Source: Alistipes sp.
GTDB lineage: Bacteria; Bacteroidota; Bacteroidia; Bacteroidales; Rikenellaceae
NCBI GenBank assembly: GCA_017547175.1
Contig: JAFYQI010000009.1
Span: forward strand, 1-48,028
DNA: 48,028 bases
Direction of reading: 5' to 3'
Shown here: positions 16,818 to 25,237 of the stretch, one piece after another
Numbering within the stretch: the stretch's first letter is position 1
How the letters are laid out: every line of letters begins with the position of its first letter
Made by a program: the position numbers and the translations under genes
Notes under the pieces: model-generated
The model's database searches: none
Seen by the model: the letters and a program-made list of their open reading frames with translations, nothing else
Told to the model about the DNA's origin: nothing

Positions 16818-17653
16818 AGTATGCGCGGTTTATCTTGCAGGTCACAATGTATTACAGCCTGCTGGTATCCGAGACCCTCGACCAGACGAATCATCTCGTC
16901 GGCCAGGGCGTGGTAGATTTCAAAATAGAGTCGGCCACCTTCGCGCAACAGCAGCTGCCCCGCCTCGGCGATGGCTCGGTAGAAACGGAGCGGATCCTCG
17001 TCGGGCACAAAGAGTGCCAAAGCGGGTTCATGCTCGAGGACGTTGCGGTGCATCGTTTGGCGATCACTGTCGGGGACATAGGGGGGATTCGAGACGATGA
17101 GGTCGAACTGCTCCCCGTCGAAGGCCTTCTCCAACCCCAGCAGCGCATCAGCCTGACGAAAATCGACACGAGCCCCTAACTGTTCGGCATTGTGTCGGGC
17201 AACGGCCAATGCATCGGGCGAAATGTCGATCGCCGAAACCTGGGCTTCGGGTAGTTCGAGGGCGAGCGAAATGGCGATGCAGCCACTGCCCGTGCCGACA
17301 TCGAGCAGTCGGCGTGCCGAACGCTCCGTGCGACGGATGCGATCGACTAACTCTTCGGTCTCGGGGCGGGGAATCAGTACGCGGTGATCGACCGTGAAAA
17401 CGCGGCCATAGAAGTCTGTTTGCCCGAGGATGTACTGCATAGGCTCCCCCTCGGATAACCGTTTGGCGTAGCGGGCAACCCGCTGTTCGTCGATCGGCCA
17501 ATCGCGCATGGGATCAACCCGCAGGGGGGCGATGTGGTCGTCCAAACCTACGAGATGGGCGGCCGTAAGGAGCGCAATCTGTTCAGCCTCCCGCTCATCA
17601 TAGAGCGCAAGGCATGCCTGCTTGAGTTGTCGGATGAGTGTTGCGGCCTGCAT
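16793..17653 (-). CDS. prmC: Release factor glutamine methyltransferase PrmC
   Basis: Protein of 286 residues that methylates the Gln of the GGQ loop in peptide-chain release factors, using S-adenosylmethionine. The SAM-binding motif LLDVGTGSGCIAISLAL is at 116-132 and the substrate-binding NPPY motif at 189-192 (VSNPPYVPDSD). The N-terminal helical domain with GEPMQYILGQTDFYG and RVLIPRPETEELV is typical. It starts 3 nt after the aroC stop and overlaps recX by 25 nt. Length and motifs are normal. Confidence 0.95.
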   Translation of the reverse strand: MQAATLIRQLKQACLALYDEREAEQIALLTAAHLVGLDDHIAPLRVDPMRDWPIDEQRVARYAKRLSEGEPMQYILGQTDFYGRVFTVDHRVLIPRPETEELVDRIRRTERSARRLLDVGTGSGCIAISLALELPEAQVSAIDISPDALAVARHNAEQLGARVDFRQADALLGLEKAFDGEQFDLIVSNPPYVPDSDRQTMHRNVLEHEPALALFVPDEDPLRFYRAIAEAGQLLLREGGRLYFEIYHALADEMIRLVEGLGYQQAVIHCDLQDKPRILCGQKSTR

Positions 17654-17656
17654 GAT

Positions 17657-18640
17657 TTAGGAGGCACGTAAGGCAAGTTCGGCAAGGATGATGGCCATTG
17701 CAGCCTCTACAACGACGGCTCCGCGAAGTGCTACGCAGGCATCGTGTCGCCCCTGAATTGTCAGCGGCTCGATCTGCTCGGTGGCAGCATCGTATGTGAG
17801 CTGTTCGCGGCTAATGCTCGGCGTGGGTTTGAAAGCTGCACGCACCACCAGCGGATTGCTGTTGGTGATACCGCCGTCAATACCGCCTGCATGGTTCGTG
17901 GCGGTGCGTCCCGTAGCGTCGAGAATCGGGTCGTTGTTCTCCGATCCGCGTCTGGTGGCCACGGCGAATCCGTCACCGAATTCGACCCCTTTAACGGCCG
18001 GAATCGAGAACAGAAGATGCGACGCAAGGCTCTCCACCGAGTCGAAGAGCGGCTCACCCCAGCCCGTGGGCAGTCCCTCGATGCAACATTCTACTACGCC
18101 TCCAACCGAATCCCCTTCGGCGTGAGCGGCGCGGATGGCCTCTTCGAAGCGCGATGGCTCCATTTCGCCACCCACCGCAACGAGGCGGGTCGTGAAGCGG
18201 ATGTTTTCGGGCAGCTGTTTCTTGGCGACAACACCGGCTGCTACCAATGCAACGGTCAGACGGGCCGAGAAGTGACCACCGCCGCGCGGGTCGTTGCAGT
18301 GCTTGTATTTTACCTGTGCCACTCGATCTGCATGCGAGGGACGGAAATGGTGAGTCAGGTTGGAATAGTCCTTCGAACGGGTATTCTCGTTGGCAAAGAG
18401 GATCGTCAACGGAGCGCCCGTCGTATGACCTTCGTAGATGCCTGAGAGGAGTTGTGGGCGGTCCGATTCGCGGCGCGGAGTGGTTCCGGCCGTTCCGCCA
18501 CGACGACGTTCGAGGTCTGCGGCGAAATCCTCCTCCGAGAGTGCGATGCCGGGGGCTACGCCATCTATTGTGATGCCGACGGCCTCCCCGTGTGATTCGC
18601 CCCAAATCGAGAGACGAAACGAATTTCCGAATTGATTCAT
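17657..18640 (-). CDS. aroC: Chorismate synthase
   Basis: Protein of 327 residues, somewhat short for the family (about 350-360). It converts 5-enolpyruvylshikimate-3-phosphate to chorismate with reduced FMN. The signatures are present: WGESHGEAVG near the N-terminus, DPRGGGHFSARLT, TNHAGGIDGGITNSNP and the C-terminal GRHDACVALR. The shorter length comes from a compact middle region, not from a missing end. The ATG at 18640 (MNQFGNSFRL) is the expected start, although the frame is open to 18712 inside the aroA end. It follows aroA by 11 nt, so two consecutive steps of the shikimate pathway are co-transcribed. Confidence 0.95.
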   Translation of the reverse strand: MNQFGNSFRLSIWGESHGEAVGITIDGVAPGIALSEEDFAADLERRRGGTAGTTPRRESDRPQLLSGIYEGHTTGAPLTILFANENTRSKDYSNLTHHFRPSHADRVAQVKYKHCNDPRGGGHFSARLTVALVAAGVVAKKQLPENIRFTTRLVAVGGEMEPSRFEEAIRAAHAEGDSVGGVVECCIEGLPTGWGEPLFDSVESLASHLLFSIPAVKGVEFGDGFAVATRRGSENNDPILDATGRTATNHAGGIDGGITNSNPLVVRAAFKPTPSISREQLTYDAATEQIEPLTIQGRHDACVALRGAVVVEAAMAIILAELALRAS

Positions 18641-18651
18641 GGTTTCGTAGT

Positions 18652-19899
18652 TTACTTTACGCGGATCGATTCGATTTGCTCGAAGAAATCGGGATAGCTT
18701 TTGGCGACACATTCGGCGCCGTGGATCGTCATGATACCGTCCGAGAGCAAACCTGCAACGGCCAGGGCCATGGCGATACGGTGGTCGTTGTGGCTCTCCA
18801 CCGTGGTGGCTCGAATGGCTCCACCCTCGATCTGCATGGTGTTGGGCGTCGAGAGATCGACGTGAATGCCGATCTTTTCAAACTCCTCGGCGATGGTCAG
18901 GGCGCGGTTGCTCTCTTTGTGTGTAAGGCGATCCGTACCGTAGAGGGTGCTGCACCCCTCGGCTGCAACAGCCAGGACGGCCAGGGCAGGGAAGAGGTCG
19001 GGGCAGTGTGTGGCGTCGAATTCAAAACCGTGCAATTCGCGCTGCGAAGCGGTGATCGAGTCCCCCTCGATGATCACCTCGGCACCGGCACGTGTCAGGG
19101 CGTCGAGAATGGCCGTGTCGGCCTGTTTGGAGAGGGGCGAGATGTTGTTTACGCGCACCTCACCGGCTACGGCTCCCGCCACCAGCAACATGGCTGCGGC
19201 GCTCCAGTCGCCCTCGATCGTCAGATCCAATCCCTTGTAGCGCTGTCCGCCCGGAATGTAGAATTCGTGGTAGTCGCGGTGGAAAATATCGACGCCGAAA
19301 CGGGCGGCTGTGTCGATGGTCATGTCGAGGTAGGGGGTCGAAACCGCCTCTTCGACGTGTAAGGTGGTGTCGGTAGCGGCCATGGGCAGGGCTAACAGCA
19401 GACCTGTGATGAATTGCGACGAAACCGATCCGTCCACCTCCGTCTCGCCACCACGCAGCGGGCCACAAACCTCGAAGGGAAGGTGGCCACGCGTGTCGAT
19501 TACATAGGCGCCCAGACGCTTGAGCGGATCGATCATCATCTGCATCGGTCGTTCGAGGAGCGACCCGCGTCCGACGATGCGGATCGGTCGATCCGAGAGT
19601 GCGGCAATCGGGGTGAATAGACGAGAGGCAAGTCCCGACTCGCCCACATGGAGCGTACCCTCGCGAGGCGAAAGACCGCCGCCGATTGCAAGGGTAGCGT
19701 CATCTATCTCGATCACTTCGGCACCCAATGTGTGGATGCAACCCAGGGCCGAGAGGGTGTCTTGACAAAAGTCGAGACCGCGTAAAACGGTACGCCCCTG
19801 GGCCAGCAGAGCGACGGCCAAGGCGCGTTGTGCGTAACTTTTTGAGGAGGGTGGTGTGAGCGAGCCGTGTAACGACCCTCGCGGGACAGAACGATCCAT
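18652..19899 (-). CDS. aroA: 3-phosphoshikimate 1-carboxyvinyltransferase (EPSP synthase)
   Basis: Protein of 415 residues that joins phosphoenolpyruvate and shikimate-3-phosphate. The start LTPPSSKSYAQRALAVALL holds the Lys-Ser substrate loop; GRGSLLERPM carries the conserved Arg; SSQFITGLLLALP and DHRIAMALAVAGL complete the pattern. The N-terminal Lys loop reads PSSKSYAQR where many enzymes have GSKSISNR, which is common in Bacteroidetes. The gene starts 3 nt after lptB and is followed by aroC, placing cell-envelope and aromatic amino acid genes in a single transcript. Confidence 0.94.
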   Translation of the reverse strand: MDRSVPRGSLHGSLTPPSSKSYAQRALAVALLAQGRTVLRGLDFCQDTLSALGCIHTLGAEVIEIDDATLAIGGGLSPREGTLHVGESGLASRLFTPIAALSDRPIRIVGRGSLLERPMQMMIDPLKRLGAYVIDTRGHLPFEVCGPLRGGETEVDGSVSSQFITGLLLALPMAATDTTLHVEEAVSTPYLDMTIDTAARFGVDIFHRDYHEFYIPGGQRYKGLDLTIEGDWSAAAMLLVAGAVAGEVRVNNISPLSKQADTAILDALTRAGAEVIIEGDSITASQRELHGFEFDATHCPDLFPALAVLAVAAEGCSTLYGTDRLTHKESNRALTIAEEFEKIGIHVDLSTPNTMQIEGGAIRATTVESHNDHRIAMALAVAGLLSDGIMTIHGAECVAKSYPDFFEQIESIRVK

Positions 19900-19902
19900 A
19901 GG

Positions 19903-20772
19903 CTACTCGTTTTCGGGGGTGGTGATTACATCCTCCGAAGATGCTTGAGCCTCAGTTTCGGCGGTGGGCTCCTCCGGGCCGTTCTCCGTGCCCTTTACGC
20001 CCGTGCGAATCATCTCCTGCGTGAGGCGGTGGCTCTTCTTGAGCTCGAAATTCTGACCCAGATAGACCTTGCGAACCATCGGGTCGGCAGCCAGCTCTTC
20101 GGCCGAACCGGTCTTGAGAATCTTACCCTCATACAAAAGATAGGTGCGATCGGTGATGGCCAATGTCTCATCGACATTGTGGTCGGTGATGATCACACCG
20201 ATATTCTTATGCTTCAGCGTGGCTACAATTGACTGGATATCCTCGACGGCAATCGGGTCGACACCGGCAAAGGGCTCGTCGAGCAGAATAAACGAGGGGT
20301 TGATGGCCACGGCACGGGCAATCTCGGTACGACGACGCTCGCCACCCGAGAGCTGGTTACCGTAGCTCTTTCTGACCTTTTGCAGGCGGAACTCCTCGAT
20401 GAGTGCCTCGACACGGTCTCGCTGATACTCCTTCGAATAGGAGGTCATCTGCAACACGGCGCGGATGTTGTCCTCCACCGAGAGGTTGCGGAATACCGAG
20501 GCCTCCTGGGCCAGATAACCGACACCAAGTTGGGCACGCTTATAGACGGGAAGCCCCGTGAGCTCGGTGACTAACCCTTCGTCGTTTTCGAGAAAGATCT
20601 GGCCTTCGTTGGGCTTGATCAATCCTACAATCATATAAAAGGTGGTCGTCTTACCGGCACCGTTGGGGCCCAGCAGACCGACGATTTCACCCTGCTTAAC
20701 GTCGATCGATACGTGATTCACGACCGTACGCGACTTATACTTCTTGACCAGTTCGCTTGTGTAGAGGCGCAT
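19903..20772 (-). CDS. lptB: LPS export ABC transporter ATP-binding protein LptB
   Basis: Protein of 289 residues, the ATPase that drives lipopolysaccharide out of the inner membrane with LptF/G. Walker [10 protein letters not shown] is at 35-43, the signature LSGGE at 141-145 and Walker B FILLDEP at 161-167, and [10 protein letters not shown] is typical of LptB. About 45 extra residues at the C-terminus are acidic and low-complexity (ending [10 protein letters not shown]) and look disordered. A GTG at 20799 would add nine residues, but it lies inside an exact -7 promoter box, so the ATG at 20772 is preferred. It leads the operon lptB-aroA-aroC-prmC-recX-M23. Confidence 0.93.
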   Translation of the reverse strand: MRLYTSELVKKYKSRTVVNHVSIDVKQGEIVGLLGPNGAGKTTTFYMIVGLIKPNEGQIFLENDEGLVTELTGLPVYKRAQLGVGYLAQEASVFRNLSVEDNIRAVLQMTSYSKEYQRDRVEALIEEFRLQKVRKSYGNQLSGGERRRTEIARAVAINPSFILLDEPFAGVDPIAVEDIQSIVATLKHKNIGVIITDHNVDETLAITDRTYLLYEGKILKTGSAEELAADPMVRKVYLGQNFELKKSHRLTQEMIRTGVKGTENGPEEPTAETEAQASSEDVITTPENE

Positions 20773-20798
20773 GCTAACTTTTTTCACTAAATTTTCCA

Positions 20799-20806
20799 CA
20801 AAGTTA
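20799..20806 (-). promoter_or_regulatory. Predicted -7 box of the lptB operon
   Basis: TAACTTTG on the minus strand matches TAnnTTTG exactly. Transcription would start near 20792, about 20 nt before the lptB ATG. No clear TTTG is seen 19-20 nt upstream, where the DNA is a run of T and A. Confidence 0.55.
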
Positions 20807-20828
20807 TGCTTTTTTTAGAAAAAATTTT

Positions 20829-20836
20829 TATCTTTA
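20829..20836 (+). promoter_or_regulatory. Predicted -7 box of recQ
   Basis: TATCTTTA matches TAnnTTTG in seven of eight positions and lies 36 nt before the recQ ATG. The -33 region is T-rich without a clear TTTG. The lptB and recQ promoters are divergent and share the AT-rich 100-nt gap. Confidence 0.45.
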
Positions 20837-20872
20837 CATTGAAATTTGTGTTTTACGAACAAGAACGGTCAC

Positions 20873-23065
20873 ATGGAACGATATGATTCGGCCCTTTTGC
20901 ACGCTCAACTGAAGGAATACTTCGGTTTTTCGGCCTTCAAAGGAAATCAGGAGGCTGTCATTAGTAACGTGCTCGCCGGTCGGGACACCTTTGTCCTGAT
21001 GCCTACTGGTGGAGGAAAATCACTCTGTTATCAGTTGCCTGCACTGATCATGGAGGGGGTGGCGATTGTGATTTCGCCCCTGATCGCCCTGATGAAGAAT
21101 CAGGTCGATTCGATGCGTGCCTTCTCGGAGAATCCGGGTATTGCCCATTTCCTCAACTCGTCGCTCAACAAGTCGGCCGTACAGCAGGTGCGCCAGGATG
21201 TCCTGGATGGTAAAACCAAATTGCTCTACTTCGCCCCCGAGTCGCTGACGAAGGAGGATAATGTGGCCTTCCTGCGTAAGATCAAAGTTTCGTTCTACGC
21301 CATCGATGAGGCACACTGTATCTCGGAGTGGGGCCACGATTTCCGTCCGGAGTATCGTCGTATCCGCCCGATCATCAATGAGATTGGTAACGCTCCGCTG
21401 ATCGCCTTGACCGCTACGGCGACCCCCAAGGTGCAGATGGATATTCAGAAAAACCTCGGTATGACCGATGCATCGGTCTTCCGTTCGTCGTTCAATCGCC
21501 CGAACCTCTATTACGAGATTCGCCCCAAGCGCAATGTTGATCACGATATTATCCTCTATATCAAGCAGAACGAGAATAAGAGCGGAATCATCTACTGCCT
21601 TAGCCGCAAGAAGGTGGAGGAGCTGACCGAACTGCTCGTTGCGAACGGCATCAAGGCTCGTGCCTACCATGCCGGTATGGATGCCGCTACGCGTGCCGCC
21701 AATCAGGATGACTTTTTGATGGAGCGTGTCGATGTGATTGTCGCTACGATTGCCTTTGGTATGGGTATCGACAAACCTGATGTGCGCTATGTGATTCACT
21801 ACGATATTCCCAAGTCGCTTGAGGGATACTACCAGGAGACCGGACGTGCGGGCCGTGACGGTGGTGAAGGCCATTGCCTCACCTTCTACAGCTATAAGGA
21901 TATTCAGAAGCTCGAAAAGTTCATGCACGGCAAACCCATTGCCGAGCAGGAGATTGGTAAACTGCTCCTATTGGAGACCGTCTCCTATGCCGAGAGTTCG
22001 ATGTGCCGTCGCAAATCGTTGCTGCACTACTTCGGTGAGGAGTATACCGAGGGAAATTGTGGCAATTGCGATAACTGCCGCCACCCGAAGCCGAAGGTGG
22101 ATGCCAAGCGTCCGTTGAAATTGGCCTTGGAGGCTTTGAGTGATTTAGGCGATAAGTTTAAGGTCGATTATTTGATTGCCGTCCTGACGGGTAAGGTGAC
22201 TGCTCTGATCAAGAGCTACAACCACCATAAATCCAAGTGGTTTGGTGCCGGCGAAGAGCACGATGCCCGCTTCTGGGGTGCCGTGATGCGTCAGGCACAG
22301 ATTTTAGGACTGATCGACAAGAATATCGAAAACTATGGACTGATTTCGGTTAACGAGAAGGGCGAAAAATTCATCGACAAACCCTTCTCCGTGACCATCA
22401 CTCTTGACCATAATTACGACGAAGATCCGCAGCCCGACGAGCAGGCCGGTCCGCAGGGCCGAGGTGGTGCAGCCGACGAGGAGCTCTTTGCCATGCTGAA
22501 GGATCTGCGCAAGAAGGTGGCCAAGCAGCAGGGCCTACCGCCGTTTGTCATCTTCCAGGATCCCTCGTTGGAGGATATGTCGATCCAATATCCTATTACC
22601 GTCGAGGAGATGCAGAACATCACCGGCGTAGGAGCCGGTAAGGCGCGTAAGTTTGGAGCCGAGTTTATCCGTCTGATCAAGGCCTATGTGGAGGAGAAGG
22701 AGATCATCCGTCCGCAGGATATGGTGGTGAAGTCCGTAGGCTCGAAGTCGGGTAACAAGATTTTCATCATCCAGTCGATTGATCGCAAGATGGATTTCGA
22801 GGATATTGCCCGTGCTAAGAATCTCGAATTTGACGAGCTCTTGACAGAGATCGAGGGTATTGTCAATTCGGGTACGAAGCTCGATATCTCCTACTACATC
22901 ACCAGCTTTATGGACGAGGATAAGGTGGACGACATCTACCTTTATTTTAAGGAGGATGCTGAGAGTGATTCGCTCGATGCTGCCATTGAAGAGCTGGGTG
23001 CTGACTATTCGGAGGAGGAGATTCGTCTGGTGCGTATAAAGTTTATGTGCGAACAAGGAAATTAA
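20873..23065 (+). CDS. recQ: ATP-dependent DNA helicase RecQ
   Basis: Protein of 730 residues, a 3'-5' helicase for repair and fork processing. Walker A MPTGGGKS is at 43-50 and the DEAH box at 145-148 (FYAIDEAHCISEWGHDF). The second RecA lobe ends with YYQETGRAGRDG. The RQC zinc site follows (MCRRKS...GNCGNCDNC). An HRDC-like segment is near 560-640 (LEDMSIQYPITVEEMQNITGVG), with a helix-turn-helix-like C-terminal extension that makes it longer than E. coli RecQ (609). The frame is open 27 nt upstream, but the ATG at 20873 (MERYDSALL) fits better. The stop codon lies inside the first stem of the palindromic repeat at 23061-23186. Confidence 0.95.
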   Translation: MERYDSALLHAQLKEYFGFSAFKGNQEAVISNVLAGRDTFVLMPTGGGKSLCYQLPALIMEGVAIVISPLIALMKNQVDSMRAFSENPGIAHFLNSSLNKSAVQQVRQDVLDGKTKLLYFAPESLTKEDNVAFLRKIKVSFYAIDEAHCISEWGHDFRPEYRRIRPIINEIGNAPLIALTATATPKVQMDIQKNLGMTDASVFRSSFNRPNLYYEIRPKRNVDHDIILYIKQNENKSGIIYCLSRKKVEELTELLVANGIKARAYHAGMDAATRAANQDDFLMERVDVIVATIAFGMGIDKPDVRYVIHYDIPKSLEGYYQETGRAGRDGGEGHCLTFYSYKDIQKLEKFMHGKPIAEQEIGKLLLLETVSYAESSMCRRKSLLHYFGEEYTEGNCGNCDNCRHPKPKVDAKRPLKLALEALSDLGDKFKVDYLIAVLTGKVTALIKSYNHHKSKWFGAGEEHDARFWGAVMRQAQILGLIDKNIENYGLISVNEKGEKFIDKPFSVTITLDHNYDEDPQPDEQAGPQGRGGAADEELFAMLKDLRKKVAKQQGLPPFVIFQDPSLEDMSIQYPITVEEMQNITGVGAGKARKFGAEFIRLIKAYVEEKEIIRPQDMVVKSVGSKSGNKIFIIQSIDRKMDFEDIARAKNLEFDELLTEIEGIVNSGTKLDISYYITSFMDEDKVDDIYLYFKEDAESDSLDAAIEELGADYSEEEIRLVRIKFMCEQGN

Positions 23066-23186
23066 AATCCGTTTGGCGGGTAATTGCTGCGTTCCGCTCG
23101 ATCCAAAATTGCTCACATACGAAAAGTATGCTCCGCATTTTGGCTCATCGCAAGCCTTGCAATTCCATCACCACACGAATTTTAAT
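23061..23186 (+). repeat. Long palindromic element, copy 1 (recQ-rsmA gap)
   Basis: A ~126-nt imperfect hairpin. The outer arms ATTAAAAT (23061-23068) and ATTTTAAT (23179-23186) include the recQ stop codon. Next come AATTGC (23082-23087) with GCAATT (23159-23164), then TGCGTTCCGCTCG (23088-23100) facing TCGCAAGCC (23148-23156), then CCAAAAT (23103-23109) with ATTTTGG (23137-23143). The tip is TGCTCACATAC-GAAAA-GTATGCTCCGCA. Copy 2 at 29620-29739 shares the TGCGTTnCGCTCG, TGCTCACATACGnnAAGTATGCTCnGCA and TCGCAAGCCTTG boxes but has different, internally complementary stems. No T-tract follows, so it is not a standard terminator. The family is unidentified by me. Confidence 0.8.
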
Positions 23187-23208
23187 GGAGCCGATATCCG
23201 TTTTGCGC

Positions 23209-23239
23209 ATTGCCTAGGCGTAGCAAAACACTAAATTTG
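23209..23239 (+). promoter_or_regulatory. Predicted rsmA promoter
   Basis: -33 ATTG (23209-23212), 19 nt, exact -7 TAAATTTG (23232-23239). Transcription would start near 23246, about 50 nt before the rsmA ATG, so the palindromic element lies upstream of this promoter. The -33 box lies within a small inverted repeat GTTTTGC (23200-23206) / GCAAAAC (23223-23229). Confidence 0.6.
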
Positions 23240-23296
23240 AATGTTAATCGCGTGGTGGTGAGGTTTGAGCCAAGCCGCCACGAAATTTGTAATACT

Positions 23297-24085
23297 ATGG
23301 CCGAAGTACGCGCCAAAAAAGCGTTGGGTCAGCACTTTCTGACCGATCTGAATATCGCCCGCAAGATTTGTGATTCGTTGTCGGGTGGCTCGCCCGAGCA
23401 GCCGTGTGAGGTGCTCGAGGTGGGTTGTGGTATGGGTGTTTTGACCCAGTTCCTGCTGCGTCGTGACGATATCCGCACTTGGGGTGCCGAGATCGACGGC
23501 GAGAGCGTGGTGTACCTCCATGCCCACTATCCCGAGTTTGCACCGCGTCTTATAGAGGGTGACTTCCTCAAGATGAACCTTGAGGAGCGCTTCCCCGAGG
23601 GCCTGCAGCTCATCGGCAACTTTCCCTACAACATCTCGTCGCAGATCTTCTTCAAGGTGCTCGAGAATCGCCACCTCATCCCCGAGTGTGTTGGCATGAT
23701 CCAGAAGGAGGTGGCCGTACGCATTGCCGAACCTCCCGGATCGCGCGAGTACGGCATCTTGTCCGTATTGTTGCAGGCCTGGTACGATATCGACTACCTC
23801 TTCACCGTCAACGAGACGGTCTTTAATCCGCCCCCGAAGGTCAAGAGTGCCGTGATTCGCCTTAAGCGCAATGGGGTGGAGAAGCTCGATTGCGACGAGG
23901 CCTTATTTATAAAGGTAGTGAAGGCCTCGTTTAACCAGCGTCGCAAGATGATCCGCAACTCGCTGCGTGCCGTCTTTGGTAACTTTGGTGGCGAGGAACA
24001 CGAATTCTTCTCGAAACGTGCCGAGCAATTGTCGGTTGCCGACTTTGTAGCCCTCACGCAGTGGGTCGCTGCGCATATGGCGTAA
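23297..24085 (+). CDS. rsmA: 16S rRNA (adenine1518/1519-N6) dimethyltransferase RsmA/KsgA
   Basis: Protein of 262 residues that dimethylates two adjacent adenines near the 3' end of 16S rRNA late in 30S assembly. The start AKKALGQHFLTDLNIARKI is the family signature, followed by the SAM site LEVGCGMGVLTQFLL and the catalytic motif GNFPYNISSQ. FNPPPKVKSAVIRLKR and SFNQRRKMIRNSL are the usual C-terminal markers. The frame is open back to 23210, but the ATG at 23297 matches family starts and follows the predicted promoter. The aspartyl-protease-like gene begins 16 nt after the stop. Confidence 0.96.
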   Translation: MAEVRAKKALGQHFLTDLNIARKICDSLSGGSPEQPCEVLEVGCGMGVLTQFLLRRDDIRTWGAEIDGESVVYLHAHYPEFAPRLIEGDFLKMNLEERFPEGLQLIGNFPYNISSQIFFKVLENRHLIPECVGMIQKEVAVRIAEPPGSREYGILSVLLQAWYDIDYLFTVNETVFNPPPKVKSAVIRLKRNGVEKLDCDEALFIKVVKASFNQRRKMIRNSLRAVFGNFGGEEHEFFSKRAEQLSVADFVALTQWVAAHMA

Positions 24086-24101
24086 ATTAAGAATTCTTCC
24101 T

Positions 24102-25049
24102 ATGGATAAGGTGGTTGTGCTTGTTGCTTTGCTCTTGATGCTCTCCACATGTGGCGGTGCGCACAAGCAGACCGAGGCAGTCGAGATCGCTCCGGAGCAG
24201 GTGATTCCCGATGGGGCTATCCCGATGCATTACGATCGCCACCTCTGCTTGGAGGTCGTTTTGTGTGATTCTATTCCGGCGCGGATGCTCTTCGATACGG
24301 GAAACACCCATCTGCTGCTCGACTCGACTTTCTATGCGGAGAAGATTGGCGACCGTGTACCCCTGCTTCGTTCGATGTTTGGCGGTGCGGGCGACGGGAT
24401 GGAGTCGGCGCGCATGGCGATGCACACATGGCGCTATTGCATGGGGGCTACGGAGATGACCGAGCGGATGGCAGTGGTGATGAATCTGCGTAAGATTGTG
24501 GGGGAGAAGACCGACGGCATGGTGGGCATGACCCTGATGCAGGGCCGTCGTGCGCTCTTCGATTACAAGAGTGGCTATATGCAGCTGCTTGCTGCGGCGG
24601 ATTCGATCCCTCAAAACTTTGTAAAAATTTCCTGTACCTGGCTCGATGACACAAAGATGCGCCTGGTGCTGCCCTTGGAACTAACCTTTAAGGATGGCAA
24701 GATCTTCAAGGGTAACTTCTTGGTTGATACGGGTATGCCCGATGCGTTGTCGTTTAACAGCACAACGGCCGATCGGCTGAATCTGAAGGAACGTTTTGCG
24801 GATGCCGTGCGCCGTGAGCGTGCTGTGGGTGGTGTCGGTGGCGCGAGTGTGGAGTATGACTTTACCGTCCAGACGATTACCGTGGGCGGTGTGGCTCTTC
24901 ACGACATGCAGGCCACTTGGTCTGAGAATAGACAAGGCTCGCTGGCTGATACGCGCTACGATGGTTTGGTGGGAAATGCCCTGCTCGAAAATTTCGATGT
25001 GATCATTGACTTTTCAGCTTGTGCTATCTATCTGCGACAAAATAGATAG
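24102..25049 (+). CDS. Retropepsin-like aspartyl protease-family lipoprotein, two DTG motifs
   Basis: Protein of 315 residues. The N-terminus is a lipoprotein signal with a likely lipid-modified Cys at 17 (LMLSTC). Two half-domains each carry a retropepsin DTG: residues 65-67 (MLFDTGNTHLLLD) and 209-211 (FLVDTGMPDALSF). The second half ends with YDGLVGNALLENFDVIIDF, the typical G-N-x-L..F..v.iDf strand of bacterial retropepsin-like proteins. One chain could therefore form the two-Asp active site that retroviral proteases build by dimerising. Substrate is unknown. It is downstream of rsmA by 16 nt and probably co-transcribed; a terminator follows 15 nt after the stop. Confidence 0.8.
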   Translation: MDKVVVLVALLLMLSTCGGAHKQTEAVEIAPEQVIPDGAIPMHYDRHLCLEVVLCDSIPARMLFDTGNTHLLLDSTFYAEKIGDRVPLLRSMFGGAGDGMESARMAMHTWRYCMGATEMTERMAVVMNLRKIVGEKTDGMVGMTLMQGRRALFDYKSGYMQLLAAADSIPQNFVKISCTWLDDTKMRLVLPLELTFKDGKIFKGNFLVDTGMPDALSFNSTTADRLNLKERFADAVRRERAVGGVGGASVEYDFTVQTITVGGVALHDMQATWSENRQGSLADTRYDGLVGNALLENFDVIIDFSACAIYLRQNR

Positions 25050-25063
25050 TAGATGCTAAAAGC

Positions 25064-25100
25064 AAAAAAAAGGAGCTCCGTAAGAACTCCTTTTTTCTTT
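25064..25100 (+). terminator. Bidirectional terminator, copy 1
   Basis: A-run, then GGAGCTC/GAACTCC hairpin (25072-25090, one mismatch), then TTTTTTCTTT. It ends the rsmA-aspartyl protease unit. A nearly identical copy is at 25174-25234, and the shared core extends over about 46 nt. Confidence 0.85.
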
Positions 25101-25114
25101 CGTGCGTTAGAAAA

Positions 25115-25155
25115 GCAAGTCCTCCCTTTTCAAAGGGAGGGTTGGGAGGGATTAT
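25115..25155. repeat. CCTCCC/GGGAGG hairpin repeat between duplicated terminators
   Basis: CCTCCCTTTT (25121-25130) pairs with AAAGGGAGG (25132-25140) and is followed by GTTGGGAGGGATT. I recall hairpins of this GGGAGGGTTGGGAGGG type as a common intergenic repeat in Bacteroidetes, but cannot verify this here. It sits exactly between the two copies of the terminator. Confidence 0.55.
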
Positions 25156-25173
25156 CTATATAACCTGGTAAGG

Positions 25174-25234
25174 CGCCAAAAGCAAAAAAAAAGGAGCTCC
25201 GCAAGGAACTCCTTTTTTCTTTCGTGCTTTTGGC
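25174..25234 (-). terminator. Terminator of rplU-rpmA, copy 2
   Basis: CGCCAAAAGC (25174-25183) pairs with GCTTTTGGCG (25226-25235), enclosing A-run, GGAGCTCC, GCAA, GGAACTCC and TTTTTTCTTT. The minus-strand side also has a T-run, so it ends the ribosomal protein unit four bases beyond the rpmA stop. Its core duplicates the terminator at 25064-25100. Confidence 0.85.
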
Positions 25235-25237
25235 GTC

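Noticed and set aside
20773..20799. Upstream GTG start for lptB
   Set aside because: The GTG lies within an exact -7 promoter box (20799-20806), so it would not be in the transcript; the ATG at 20772 matches the family.
23199..23230. Hairpin GTTTTGC/GCAAAAC as a recQ terminator
   Set aside because: No T-run follows, the loop is large, and a good rsmA promoter overlaps it; it is kept only as a note.
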